Numbered from the stretch's first letter, positions 44,170 through 52,780 are shown. The stretch: 64,000 bases of DNA from Micromonospora lutea (GCF_016863535.1 NZ_BOPB01000009.1:496001-560000); one strand, 5' to 3'. The notes: a model not told the origin generated them from the letters alone. Program-made: numbers and translations.

Positions 44170-45108
44170 TCACGCGTAGCGCGCCGCAGCCCGTGACCAG
44201 TCGTAGGTGGCCCGAATCCAGTTCCGTCGGGAGTCCAGCGCCGGACGCACCGCGTCGCCGTGGCTGGCCAGCAGCGCGGTCTCGGCCGCCAGATACGCGC
44301 CGAGCCGTTCGTTGAACCGGTCGGTGGCCGCCTGCAGGGCCGCCCATTCGTCACCGGTCTCCCTGGTCAGCACCGTGATCAGGTTGTGTGCGTCCGGCCC
44401 GCCCTGGTTCTCCTTGCGGTAGGAGAAGACGTCGTTGCACCAGCAGATCAGGTCGGCGGCGAGCATCTCCAGGGTGGCCCAGCCGGGGTCCGCCCGGCGG
44501 ACGGCCGGCGGAAAGCCGTCCAGAGCCAGGTCGGTCAGGGTCAGACTGGGATACACGGCACCGGTGTGGCGGCGCATCTGGACGTACTCGTCGACCGGCG
44601 GGACCCGTTCGTGTTCCCGGTTGGCCGCCTCCCACAGCAGCGCGAGCAGATACTCGCGCATCCCGGAGACGAACCGCAGCAACACGGCCGGGCGACGGTG
44701 CTCGCGCACCCGTTGGCACAGGTCGGCCAGGCCGGCGGCCAGTGTCCCGGCCGCGCCGGGTGGTACCGGACCTGGCGCGCCCTGACGGTCCAGGACGTCC
44801 AGCAGGGCGGCCACGGTCGGCGCGAGCCGAATGGGCTCGGCGCCCAGTCCGTCCTCGTCACAGGCGTCGTCCATCACGAACAGCCAGGAGATGAGGTCGG
44901 TCAGCAGGCGGAGACGCTCCAGCGGGGCCTGCGGACAGGCTCGCCCGGCAAGGCCGGCGGCGTCCGCCCGGTGGAGGCGTTGCCCGTTACTGATCAGTCC
45001 GAGGTCCTGCGCCCAGTCCGCACTCTCTCGGGCCACGCGCTCGGTGTCGCCGTGCCGAACGCCGGCGAACGGGGGCTCTCGCAGGGCCGAGACCACAAAT
45101 CTTCGCAT
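44170..45108 (-). CDS. Class I terpene synthase (sesquiterpene synthase-like)
   Basis: Bacterial terpene cyclase of 312 aa. The Asp-rich metal motif D80-D-A-C-D84-E, pyrophosphate-sensor R179, NSE triad N225-D-V-F-S229-Y-R-K-E233 and C-terminal R310-Y311 pair are all present at the spacing known for active bacterial class I synthases (sensor 46 residues before the NSE motif). It is at the short end for the family. No prenyltransferase or P450 is adjacent. The product cannot be predicted from sequence; farnesyl diphosphate is the likeliest substrate. ATG 45108 has GGGAG 5 nt upstream. No gene is seen in 45109-45230. Confidence 0.9.
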   Translation of the reverse strand: MRRFVVSALREPPFAGVRHGDTERVARESADWAQDLGLISNGQRLHRADAAGLAGRACPQAPLERLRLLTDLISWLFVMDDACDEDGLGAEPIRLAPTVAALLDVLDRQGAPGPVPPGAAGTLAAGLADLCQRVREHRRPAVLLRFVSGMREYLLALLWEAANREHERVPPVDEYVQMRRHTGAVYPSLTLTDLALDGFPPAVRRADPGWATLEMLAADLICWCNDVFSYRKENQGGPDAHNLITVLTRETGDEWAALQAATDRFNERLGAYLAAETALLASHGDAVRPALDSRRNWIRATYDWSRAAARYA

Positions 45109-45230
45109 TGCGCTCCCTGTCGCCGCCCCCCCACGAGGCGGCGCGGTCAGCGTACGGGAGCAAAGATGCTGGTCGCTCGATGAGTTGCGTAACGTTTCGG
45201 ATTTCGCCGTGACCGGTTCCGCACACAGGG

Positions 45231-45860
45231 TTAGAATGCCAGGTTGGCGGCGTGCAACCGGTCGGTCAGTTCCGGGGCGCCGTCGAGCTGCACCCGGGCC
45301 GCGCGTTGCCGGCCGGACAGAAACAAGGCCAGCTCACCGGGCGTGCCGACCAACCGCAACGGTGCGTCGCCACGGCCGGTCGCCACCTCGCCGTGGCCGG
45401 GTGCCTGGACCAGCAACCGGGCCGGGAAGCGGCGCAGGGCCAGCCGACCGAGGGCCGACACCCGACGCCACAGCGCCTGCTCCAACCCCGCCGGCAGGTC
45501 GCGGGGCTGCCAGTCGGCCTGGGCGCGGCGTACGTCCTCGTGATGGATGAAGAACTCCAGCGTGTTGGCCAGCTCATCGGTCAACGGGTTGCTGACCGGG
45601 CTCCACAACGGAGGACGCCCCACCTGGTCGAGCAGCTCGGTCCAGTCGCGGGCGGCGACCTGACGTCGCACCCGTTCGGCGTACCCGCTCAGCGGCGGGA
45701 GGAAGATGCCGGGCGCGGCGTCCGGACGACGCTCCCGGACCACCAGGTGCGCGGCGAGATCGCGGGTCGTCCAGCCCTCGTTGAGGGTCGGAGCGTCGGG
45801 GCCCAGGGCGGCCATCAGTGCAGTGAGCGCCTCGCGCTCCGATCGGGCGTACCTCGGCAT
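45231..45860 (-). CDS. TIGR03085 family protein (mycothiol-dependent maleylpyruvate isomerase-like)
   Basis: Actinobacterial protein of 209 aa of the DinB/MDMPI-like metal-binding group. It begins RYARSEREALTALMAALGPDAPTLNEGWTTRDLAAHLVVRERRPDA and has the second conserved region NTLEFFIHHEDVRRA; the His residues in AAHLV and FFIHHED are the presumed metal ligands. Function is unknown; related enzymes use mycothiol. ATG 45860 is preceded by minus-strand TACGAT (45873-45868) and 7 nt, a leaderless arrangement. Confidence 0.85.
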   Translation of the reverse strand: MPRYARSEREALTALMAALGPDAPTLNEGWTTRDLAAHLVVRERRPDAAPGIFLPPLSGYAERVRRQVAARDWTELLDQVGRPPLWSPVSNPLTDELANTLEFFIHHEDVRRAQADWQPRDLPAGLEQALWRRVSALGRLALRRFPARLLVQAPGHGEVATGRGDAPLRLVGTPGELALFLSGRQRAARVQLDGAPELTDRLHAANLAF

Positions 45861-45905
45861 GACAGTGATCGTAGGCCGGTAGGGACCACGTCGCCTGCCG
45901 AGCGC

Positions 45906-45936
45906 GTGAGCGAGCGAACCATCGGGTTCAGCAGCG
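45906..45936 (+). repeat. Copy of a GAGCGAGCGAAYCATC repeat
   Basis: The stretch 45910-45929 (GCGAGCGAACCATCGGGTTC) matches 54681-54700 (GCGAGCGAATCATCAGGTTC) at 18 of 20 positions, and both are preceded by a (G/A)TGAGCGAGCG-type sequence. Here it lies in the gap between two divergent genes. It suggests a dispersed repeat family; two copies are seen in this window. Confidence 0.55.
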
Positions 45937-46058
45937 TGGCGCGACCGGGCCGATCCGGTTCGCCGGGGTGACGTCGGACATATCCCCGCGGGTCGGCGGA
46001 CCCGGCGCGCAGCGGTAAGGATGAGGGAGGATGATGGCGGCTTACGGCGGGGGAGAAT

Positions 46059-47927
46059 GTGGCGAGCGGGACTAGTCGGGAGGTGCTCGGTCGGGGGATG
46101 ACCGTCCTCGGGCGGGCCATCCGGGAACAACCGAGGATCTTCGCGGTCGCGGTGTCCGGCAGCGTGCTGTTCGGCCTGATGGTGGTCGCCAGCGCGTTCG
46201 TGGTCGGCGCGGTGGTCGGCGAGGTGGTGGTGCCGGCCGTCGAGAGCGGATCGGTGGCGGTGGGCACGCTGGCGTTGGCCGCCGCCGCGCTGCTCGGGCT
46301 GAGCGTGCTGCGGGTGGTCGGCATCTTCGGTCGACGGCTGGGCGCCGGGTACATGCAGTTCCGCCTACAGGCCGCCTATCGCCGCCGGGTCACCCGCCGC
46401 TACCTGGAGCTGCCGCTGTCCTGGCACCACCGCAACGCGACCGGGACCCTGTTGTCCAACGCCAACTCCGATGTCGAGGCCGCCTGGCAGCCGATCGCGC
46501 CGTTGCCCTTCGCGGTGGGCACGCTGGTGATGCTGGTCGGTGCCGTGGCGTCGCTGTTCGCCGTCGACTGGGCGCTGGCGCTGGTCGGGCTGGCCGTCTT
46601 CCCGGCCCTGTTCGCGCTCAACGTGGCGTACTCCCGTCGGATGGCACCGCGTCAGACGCGGGCGCAACGCCTACGGGCCGAGGTCAGCGGCATCGCGCAC
46701 GAGAGCTTCGACGGCGCGCTGGTGGTCAAGACGATGGGTCGGGAGGCCCAGGAGACCGACCGGTTCGCGGCCCGGGCCGGCCAGTTGCGCGACGCGCTGA
46801 TCTCGGTCGGTCGGCTGCGCGGCATCTTCGATCCGCTGCTGGAGACGCTGCCCAGTCTCGGCACCCTCGCGGTGCTGGTGGTCGGTGCGTACCGCCTGCG
46901 GCAGGGTGCCATCGAGGTGTCCGAGCTGGTCAGTGTGGCTTTCCTCTTCACCGTGCTGGCCTTTCCCGTGCGGGCCATCGGGTGGGTGCTGGCCGAACTG
47001 CCGCGCAGCGTCGCCGGCTGGGACCGGATCCGCCGGGTGCTCGACGCCACCGGAGAGATGGCGTACGGCGACACCCGGCTGGACCCGGCGGTGACCGCCC
47101 CGGCCACGCTCACCTTCGCCGACGTCGGATTCGCCTACGAACCCGCCGAGGCGCACCTGCCCGGCGCCGAGGTGTTGGGCGAGGTCTCCTTCACCGTGCC
47201 GGCCGGAAAGACCGTCGCCCTGGTCGGTCCGACCGGCGCCGGCAAGTCCACCGTCACCGCGTTGGCGGTCCGGCTGGTCGATCCCCGGTCGGGCTCGGTC
47301 AGCATCGACGGCGTGGATGTGCGCGAGCTGGCCGCGGACGTGCTCGCCGGCACCGCGGCGCTGGTCGCCCAGGTGCCGTTCGTCTTCGACGACACGGTTC
47401 GGGCCAACGTCTCGCTGGACCGCCCCGGCGTCGACGACGAGGCCGTCTGGGCCGCGTTGCGGCTGGCTGAGGCTGACGGCTTCGTCGCCGCCCTGCCGGA
47501 CGGGCTGGACACCATGGTCGGTGAGCGGGGCACCTCGCTCTCCGGCGGTCAGCGGCAGCGACTCACGCTCGCGCGGGCGTTGGCGGGCCGCCCTCGCCTG
47601 CTGGTGCTCGACGACGCGACCAGCGCCGTCGACCCCCGGGTGGAGGCTGCCATCCTGGCCGGGCTGCGCTCGTCGGCCGGGGGCGGTCCAGGCGCGTCGA
47701 TCCTGGTGGTGGCCTACCGGCGGGCGACCATCGCTCTCGCCGACGAGGTCATCTACCTGGAGCAGGGGCGGGTGGTGGCGCGGGGCACCCACCCCACGTT
47801 GTTGGCCACCGTGCCGGGCTACGCGGATCTCGTCACCGCTTACGAGCAGGCCGAGGTCGACCACGACCGGCAGCGCACGTACGACGAGGTCACTCCGATG
47901 ACCTCCGGACTGGAGGTGGACCGGTGA
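46059..47927 (+). CDS. ABC exporter half-transporter with degenerate ATP site (subunit 1)
   Basis: Type IV ABC half-exporter of 622 aa: six transmembrane helices (residues ~30-320) then the nucleotide-binding domain. Walker A GPTGAGKST and signature LSGGQRQ are canonical. The Walker B end is LLVLDDATSAVD, with Asp in place of the catalytic Glu, and the H-loop is VVAYRR with Tyr in place of His. Together with the next subunit it should form a heterodimer with one catalytic and one degenerate site. GTG 46059 follows GGGGGAGA. Substrate unknown. Confidence 0.92.
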   Translation: MASGTSREVLGRGMTVLGRAIREQPRIFAVAVSGSVLFGLMVVASAFVVGAVVGEVVVPAVESGSVAVGTLALAAAALLGLSVLRVVGIFGRRLGAGYMQFRLQAAYRRRVTRRYLELPLSWHHRNATGTLLSNANSDVEAAWQPIAPLPFAVGTLVMLVGAVASLFAVDWALALVGLAVFPALFALNVAYSRRMAPRQTRAQRLRAEVSGIAHESFDGALVVKTMGREAQETDRFAARAGQLRDALISVGRLRGIFDPLLETLPSLGTLAVLVVGAYRLRQGAIEVSELVSVAFLFTVLAFPVRAIGWVLAELPRSVAGWDRIRRVLDATGEMAYGDTRLDPAVTAPATLTFADVGFAYEPAEAHLPGAEVLGEVSFTVPAGKTVALVGPTGAGKSTVTALAVRLVDPRSGSVSIDGVDVRELAADVLAGTAALVAQVPFVFDDTVRANVSLDRPGVDDEAVWAALRLAEADGFVAALPDGLDTMVGERGTSLSGGQRQRLTLARALAGRPRLLVLDDATSAVDPRVEAAILAGLRSSAGGGPGASILVVAYRRATIALADEVIYLEQGRVVARGTHPTLLATVPGYADLVTAYEQAEVDHDRQRTYDEVTPMTSGLEVDR

Positions 47928-47983
47928 GCGTGAGCAGTGCCTCTGTCCGCTCCGGCATCGCCGACGAAGGGTGGATTCGGTGA
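47924..47983 (+). CDS. 19-codon linker ORF between ABC subunits
   Basis: GTG 47924 overlaps the stop of subunit 1 (GTGA, 47924-47927) and the frame runs 19 codons to a TGA at 47981-47983, which overlaps the GTG start of subunit 2 (GTGA, 47980-47983). The peptide MSVSSASVRSGIADEGWIR has no recognisable feature. It would let ribosomes terminate and restart twice, keeping the two subunits coupled. It may be a chance frame; translation is not shown. Confidence 0.45.
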   Translation: MSVSSASVRSGIADEGWIR

Positions 47984-49755
47984 CGGTCGACGAAGCGCCG
48001 CAGCCGGCGGAGTCGACGTGGCGGACGATGCGTCGAGGGCTGGCGCTCTCCCCGGAGCTACGGGTCGGGCTGGCCGGCACCCTCGGGCTGGCGCTGGTGT
48101 ACATGGTCGGCCGGGTGGCCGTGCCGGTGGCGGTGCAGCAGGGCATCGACCGGGGCATCGCCGGCGGGTTGGACCTGGACGCGTTGTTCGTGGTCGTGTC
48201 GGTCACCGCGGCGGTGCTGGTGGTGACGACGACGTGTGGCTACCTGATGATGCGCCGACTCTTCACGGTCAGCGAGACGGCGCTGGCCGGGGTCCGGATC
48301 CGCGCCTTCCGGCACGTGCACGACCTGTCGATGCTGCACCAGCAGTCGGAGCGGCGGGGTTCGCTGGTTTCCCGGGTCACCAGCGACGTCGACCAGATCA
48401 CCCAGTTCCTCCAGTGGGGTGGGGTGATCCTGCTGGTCAACCTGGGTCAGCTGGCGGTCACCACGGCGGTGATGCTGGCCTACTCGTGGCAGTTGACGCT
48501 TGTGGTCTTCGCCGCCTTCGGACCGGCGGTGCTGGTGATCCGGCTGCTCCAACGTCGGCTCGCCGCGGCGTACGGGGTGGTCCGGCAGCGCACCGGGGCC
48601 CTGCTGGCGGCGGTCGGGGAGAGCGTGGTCGGCGCGCCGGTGATCCGGGCGTACGGCATCGCGGGGCGCACCGGCCGGCGGCTGGACGAGGCGATCGACG
48701 GTCAACGGCGAGCCCAGCAGAAGGCGATCCGGATCAGTATTTTCGGCAGCTCGGTCGGTGAGCTGGCCGCCGGTTTGGCGTTGGCCGGTGTGGTGGTGCT
48801 CGGGGTGTTCCTCGGTGCCGACCAGACGCTGAGCATCGGTGAGATCACCGCGTTCCTGTTTCTGGTGACGCTCTTCATCCAGCCGGTGCAGATCGCCACC
48901 GAGGTGCTCAACGAGGCGCAGAACGCGATTGCCGGCTGGCGTCGGGTGCTCGACGTGCTGGATGTCGCCCCCGATGTGGCGGATCCGGGGCCGCAGGGGC
49001 GCGAGCTGCCCAGCGGGCCGTTGGACATCCGCTTCGGCGGGGTGCGGTTCGCCTATCCGGGCGGCCCGACCGTGCTGCACGACGTCAGCCTGGAGATTCC
49101 GGCGAAGAGTCGGGTGGCGGTGGTCGGTGAGACCGGTAGCGGTAAGACCACCTTCGCCAAACTGGTGACCCGGCTGATGGACCCCACGGCGGGGGCGGTG
49201 CTGCTGTCCGGGGTGCCACTGACCGACGTGCGTTTCGACTCGCTGCGTTCCCGGGTGGTGATGGTTCCGCAGGATGGTTTCCTGTTCGACGCCACGGTGG
49301 CCGACAACGTCCGCTTCGCCCGTCCGGAGCTGACCGATGAGCAGCTCACCACCGCTTTCACCGAGTTGGGCCTGGCTGACTGGCTGGACGGACTGCCGGC
49401 CGGGCTGGCGACCGGGGTGGGCGAGCGTGGCGAGGCGTTGAGCGTGGGAGAGCGCCAGTTGGTGGCGTTGGCCCGGGCGTACGTGGCCGATCCGGATCTG
49501 CTGGTGCTGGACGAGGCGACCAGTGCGGTGGACCCGGCCACGGAGGTGCGGCTGCAACGGACGTTGGACGCGGTGACCCGGGGCCGGACCACCCTGGCGA
49601 TCGCGCACCGGCTCTCGACCGCGCAGAACGCCGACGAGGTGATCGTGGTGGACCGGGGGCGGATCGTGCAGCGTGGCTCGCACGAGGAGTTGATCCGGGA
49701 ACCGGATTCGGTGTACGGCCTGCTGTACGCCTCGTGGCTTGAGCAGACCCGGTAG
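47980..49755 (+). CDS. ABC exporter half-transporter with canonical ATP motifs (subunit 2)
   Basis: ABC half-exporter of about 591 aa. Six transmembrane helices, then an NBD with Walker A GETGSGKTT, Walker B LLVLDEATSAVD and H-loop AIAHRLS, all canonical. The signature is LSVGERQ instead of LSGGQ. Because the signature acts on the partner's nucleotide, this defect falls on the same degenerate site as the subunit 1 defects. GTG 47980 has GAAGGG 8 nt upstream; GTG 47971 is the alternative. Probably a drug or lipid exporter. Confidence 0.93.
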   Translation: MTVDEAPQPAESTWRTMRRGLALSPELRVGLAGTLGLALVYMVGRVAVPVAVQQGIDRGIAGGLDLDALFVVVSVTAAVLVVTTTCGYLMMRRLFTVSETALAGVRIRAFRHVHDLSMLHQQSERRGSLVSRVTSDVDQITQFLQWGGVILLVNLGQLAVTTAVMLAYSWQLTLVVFAAFGPAVLVIRLLQRRLAAAYGVVRQRTGALLAAVGESVVGAPVIRAYGIAGRTGRRLDEAIDGQRRAQQKAIRISIFGSSVGELAAGLALAGVVVLGVFLGADQTLSIGEITAFLFLVTLFIQPVQIATEVLNEAQNAIAGWRRVLDVLDVAPDVADPGPQGRELPSGPLDIRFGGVRFAYPGGPTVLHDVSLEIPAKSRVAVVGETGSGKTTFAKLVTRLMDPTAGAVLLSGVPLTDVRFDSLRSRVVMVPQDGFLFDATVADNVRFARPELTDEQLTTAFTELGLADWLDGLPAGLATGVGERGEALSVGERQLVALARAYVADPDLLVLDEATSAVDPATEVRLQRTLDAVTRGRTTLAIAHRLSTAQNADEVIVVDRGRIVQRGSHEELIREPDSVYGLLYASWLEQTR

Positions 49756-49786
49756 ACGTCAGGGGACCGATGCCATACCCTCCGAG

Positions 49787-49805
49787 TTAGGTAAGCCTAA
49801 CCTCA
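49787..49805 (+). promoter_or_regulatory. Iron box (DtxR/IdeR-type operator)
   Basis: TTAGGTAAGCCTAACCTCA matches the IdeR/DmdR1 consensus TTAGGTTAGGCTAACCTAA at 16 of 19 positions and keeps the AGGT...ACCT dyad. A -10-like TACCCT lies just upstream (49776-49781), and AAAGGAGGTCG, the strongest ribosome site in the window, just downstream. Repression in iron-replete cells is expected. Confidence 0.8.
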
Positions 49806-49819
49806 AAGGAGGTCGTGCC

Positions 49820-50554
49820 ATGCGGCCCAGCCCCGCTGAGATCGTCCGGACCCTGGTGGCGGGTCGGTTGCCCGGCCTCGTTCACCTGGCCTGCCGACCT
49901 GGTCTGCACCACGTGCGCCACGCCACCGACGGTGAGGGCCGGGTGCTGCTGCTGGTGCCGGTGGTCAGCGATCTCGCGGCGGCGTTCCGCGCCGGTGCCG
50001 AGCAGCACCGCGCGGTCGCGGTGGTGCTCGACGTGCTCGACCTGCCGCCCGCCGCCGGGGCGCCGTCACTCGGTCGGGCGCTGGTCTCCGGTTGGGCGCG
50101 TGAGGTGACCGGCGACGAGGCACGTGCCGCCGCGGTGGACTTCGCCGAGGTGGAGCCCACCGGCGACCTGCTCGACGTCGGCACCCGCTTCCGGCTGTTC
50201 CGTTTCGAGGTGGCCGAAGCGCGCTGGCACCGGGCCGGCGACCTGCGCCGGATCGACCCTCAGGCGTACGCGGAGGCTGAGCCGGACCCGCTGCACCCGG
50301 TCGAGGCGGGGCTGCTCGCCCACCTGGGCGAGGAACACGCCCAGCGGATGACGGACTATCTGCGCCGGCAGCTCGGTCTGGCCGCCGGTCCGGCCGAGCA
50401 CGCGCCCCGCGTCGAGCGGATCGACCGGTACGGAATGCTGGTGACCTTCGGCCGACCGGGCGGCCGGCGACGGGCCCGACTCACCTTCGGTCGCCGACTG
50501 GCCGACCAGGCCGACCTGACCCGCCTGCTGCACCCGGTGTTCTGCGTGAGCTGA
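49820..50554 (+). CDS. DUF2470 (HugZ-like) heme/flavin-associated protein, iron regulated
   Basis: Protein of 244 aa with a split-barrel-like N-terminal region and a C-terminal DUF2470 domain (VEAGLLAHLGEEHAQRMTDYLRRQLG, then YGMLVTFGRPGGRRRARLTFGRRL). DUF2470 is found in HugZ-type heme-degrading and PNPOx-like proteins. A role in heme use or iron recovery is inferred from the domain and the iron box upstream. ATG 49820 follows AAAGGAGGTCG at good spacing. Convergent with the TetR gene, 26 bp between stops. Confidence 0.85.
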   Translation: MRPSPAEIVRTLVAGRLPGLVHLACRPGLHHVRHATDGEGRVLLLVPVVSDLAAAFRAGAEQHRAVAVVLDVLDLPPAAGAPSLGRALVSGWAREVTGDEARAAAVDFAEVEPTGDLLDVGTRFRLFRFEVAEARWHRAGDLRRIDPQAYAEAEPDPLHPVEAGLLAHLGEEHAQRMTDYLRRQLGLAAGPAEHAPRVERIDRYGMLVTFGRPGGRRRARLTFGRRLADQADLTRLLHPVFCVS

Positions 50555-50580
50555 GCGGCGGTGCCGCCAGTCACTGCGGG

Positions 50581-51177
50581 TCACCCGGCGAGTTCGTCGG
50601 TGAGATAGCGCTGCACGGTCGGGCCGACCGTGGCGATCAGGGTCTGCGGCGCGACCGAGGCGACCGGCTCCAGCCGGATCACGTAGCGCATCAGCGCCAG
50701 CCCGACGAGTTGGCTGGCCACCAGCGACCCACGCAGCGGCACCTCGGCCGGGTCGACGTCGAGCTGGTCGAGGACCCGGCGCAGCACCTGGGTGGTGAGG
50801 AACTCGCGCAGGAGCCGGGCCGTCCACTCACTGCTGACCGCGGAGCGCAGCAGGGCCACCCCGGCGGCGCCGGCCGGCGAGTCCCACACCGTGACGAACA
50901 TGCGTACCAGCCGTTCGCCGAGGGCGTCACGGTCACCGGCGAGCACCTTCGGCAGCAGCTCCCGGGGATCCACCGGAAACCGCATGGCGGCCAGGAAGAG
51001 CTGTTCCTTGTTCCCGAAGTAGTGGTGCACCAGGGCGGGGTCGACACCGGCGGAGGCCGCGATGGCCCTGATGGTGCTGGCGTCGAAGCCGCGTTCGGCG
51101 AAGGTGGACCGGGCCGCGTCGAGAATCGTGTCCCGGGTGCCGGGGTTGCCGGGCCGCCGTCCACTACGCCGTGCCAT
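50581..51177 (-). CDS. TetR family regulator
   Basis: Regulator of 198 aa. The N-terminal helix-turn-helix reads TRDTILDAARSTFAERGFDASTIRAIAASAGVDPALVHHYFGNKEQLFLAAM, the canonical TetR pattern; the C-terminal ligand domain is variable. It is the third gene, after the ATPase and permease, on the same strand, so it probably represses that exporter operon. ATG 51177 has GGGAG at 5 nt. A 14-bp palindrome upstream of the ATPase gene is a candidate operator. Confidence 0.92.
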   Translation of the reverse strand: MARRSGRRPGNPGTRDTILDAARSTFAERGFDASTIRAIAASAGVDPALVHHYFGNKEQLFLAAMRFPVDPRELLPKVLAGDRDALGERLVRMFVTVWDSPAGAAGVALLRSAVSSEWTARLLREFLTTQVLRRVLDQLDVDPAEVPLRGSLVASQLVGLALMRYVIRLEPVASVAPQTLIATVGPTVQRYLTDELAG

Positions 51178-51255
51178 CGCTCTCCCTCGCTCCTTCCCGA
51201 CGGCCGTGCCTGCCCGGCGGGCGCGGTTCGCCCGCGCCGGGCAGGCAGGATGCCG

Positions 51256-52011
51256 TCAGCCGCTCCGCCGGCGCAGCGTGGCCGCGGCGAGCACCAGCGC
51301 CAGTACCGCCGCGGCGGCGACGATCGCCACGTCGCGCCACATCGTGCCGGTCGGTTCGGTGTGCGCGCCGACCTCCTGCAGTGCTTCGACGGCGTACGAC
51401 AGCGGTAGCACGTCACTGATCACCTGCAACCAGCCGGCCATCTCGCCGCGAGGCACGAACAGCCCGCAGAGCAGCAGTTGTGGCGCGACCACGACCGGCA
51501 TGAACTGTACGGCCTGGAACTCGGTGCGGGCGAAGGCGCTGCAGAGCAGCCCGAGGGCGACGGCGAGCACCGCGTTCAACGCGGCGATCATGATGACCAG
51601 GGCACTGCTGCCGGCCGTCTCCAGACCGAGGAGCCAGTACGCGACGGCCGAGGCGATGACGGCCTGCACCGCGCCGGCCAGCCCGAACGCGATCCCGTAC
51701 CCGAAGAGCAGGTCCGTCCTGGCCAGCGGGGTGGTGAGCAGCCGTTCCAGGGTGCCGGTGGTCCGCTCGCGGAGCATCGCGATGCTGGTCACCAGGAACA
51801 TGATGATGAACGGGAAGAAGCCGAGCATCACCAGCGCGATCCGGTCGAAGGCCGACGGCTGACCGGGTGGCGTGGGCTGGTCGACGTACATGTAGTAGAC
51901 CAGGGTGAGCAGCACGCTGGGCACGGCCACCAGCAGGGCGACGGTCCGTCGGTCGTGGCGCAACTGCCGCAGGATGCGTGCGACGGTGGCGGACAGTATG
52001 CGCGGGTTCAT
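51256..52011 (-). CDS. ABC-2 type permease
   Basis: Membrane component of an ABC-2 exporter, 251 aa with six helices. Family pattern: MLRERTTGTLERLLTTPLARTDLLFGYGIAFG and the C-terminal QLLLCGLFVPRGEMAGWLQVISDVLPLSYAVEAL. ATG 52011 shares a base with the stop of the ATPase gene, and GGGGAGG lies 4 nt upstream; the adjoining GTG 52014 is too close to that site. Exports an unknown, probably toxic, compound. Confidence 0.93.
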   Translation of the reverse strand: MNPRILSATVARILRQLRHDRRTVALLVAVPSVLLTLVYYMYVDQPTPPGQPSAFDRIALVMLGFFPFIIMFLVTSIAMLRERTTGTLERLLTTPLARTDLLFGYGIAFGLAGAVQAVIASAVAYWLLGLETAGSSALVIMIAALNAVLAVALGLLCSAFARTEFQAVQFMPVVVAPQLLLCGLFVPRGEMAGWLQVISDVLPLSYAVEALQEVGAHTEPTGTMWRDVAIVAAAAVLALVLAAATLRRRSG

Positions 52012-52742
52012 CACGCCTCCCCGGACTGGTCGGGCTGACTGGCTTTGATCAGTCGCAGAAACGCCTCGTCGAGATCGTCGACCCCGGCGGTGGCTCGGAT
52101 CGCGGCTGGCGTGTCGTCGGCGATGAGCCGTCCCTCACGGATGAGCAGCAACCGGTCGCACCGGGCGGCCTCGTCCATCACGTGGCTCGACACCAGCAGG
52201 GTCGTCCCGGTCGCCGCGAGGGCGTGGAAACGGGCCCAGAGCTCCGCCCGCAGCACCGGATCCTGGCCGACGGTGGGCTCGTCGAGCACGATCAGCTCGG
52301 GTTCGCCGACCAGCGCGCAGGCCAACGACGCGCGGCTGCGCTGCCCTCCGGAGAGGGTGCCGACCAGTTGACCCGCAGCCGAGGCCAGCCCCACGTCGGC
52401 CACCGCGCGGTCGGCCTCGGCGTGGGCGCGGCCGTGCAGCGCGGCGAAGTAGCGGGCATTCTCCCGCACCGTCAGGTCGGCGTAGACGCTCGGCGCCTGG
52501 GTCAGGTAACCGACCCGGTGGCGCAGCAGCGGCGAACCGGCCGAGGCCCCGAGCACCGTCACCGTGCCGGCGGCGATCACCTGGACGCCGACGACCGCGC
52601 GCATGAGTGTCGTCTTGCCGCTGCCGCTGGGCCCGAGCAGACCGGTGACCGAGCCGCGCGGCACCGTGGCGTCGATGCCGTGCAGTACCCGCCGTCCGCC
52701 CCGGTTCACGACCAGGCCCCGGACGGCGATCGCGTTGTCCAT
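52011..52742 (-). CDS. ABC-2 exporter ATP-binding protein
   Basis: ATPase of 243 aa driving the permease downstream. Walker A GPSGSGKTT, Q-loop region VGYLTQAPSVYADLTVRENARYFAALHG, signature LSGGQRSR, Walker B LIVLDEPTVG and switch SSHVMDEAARCDRL are all intact. ATG 52742 is preceded by GGAGG. It heads the ATPase-permease-TetR operon and is divergent from the MerR gene. Confidence 0.94.
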   Translation of the reverse strand: MDNAIAVRGLVVNRGGRRVLHGIDATVPRGSVTGLLGPSGSGKTTLMRAVVGVQVIAAGTVTVLGASAGSPLLRHRVGYLTQAPSVYADLTVRENARYFAALHGRAHAEADRAVADVGLASAAGQLVGTLSGGQRSRASLACALVGEPELIVLDEPTVGQDPVLRAELWARFHALAATGTTLLVSSHVMDEAARCDRLLLIREGRLIADDTPAAIRATAGVDDLDEAFLRLIKASQPDQSGEA

Positions 52743-52766
52743 CACCCACCTCCACAATTCATCGTT

Positions 52767-52780
52767 CGTTGAAATCAACG
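52767..52780. promoter_or_regulatory. Palindromic candidate operator between divergent ABC and MerR genes
   Basis: CGTTGAAATCAACG is a 14-bp sequence with perfect 6-bp arms, 25 bp before the ATPase ATG on the minus strand and about 70 bp before the MerR ATG. TetR of the same operon is the likeliest binder. A second imperfect dyad, GGTGAATTACC, lies beside it at about 52784-52794. Confidence 0.55.

Noticed and set aside
42050..44179. A 709-codon plus-strand frame opposite the acyl-CoA ligase
   Set aside because: The minus-strand ligase has all ANL motifs; the plus-strand translation has none.
44170..45108. A terpene biosynthetic gene cluster
   Set aside because: Only the synthase is present; neighbours are an acyl-CoA ligase and a TIGR03085 protein with no clear link.
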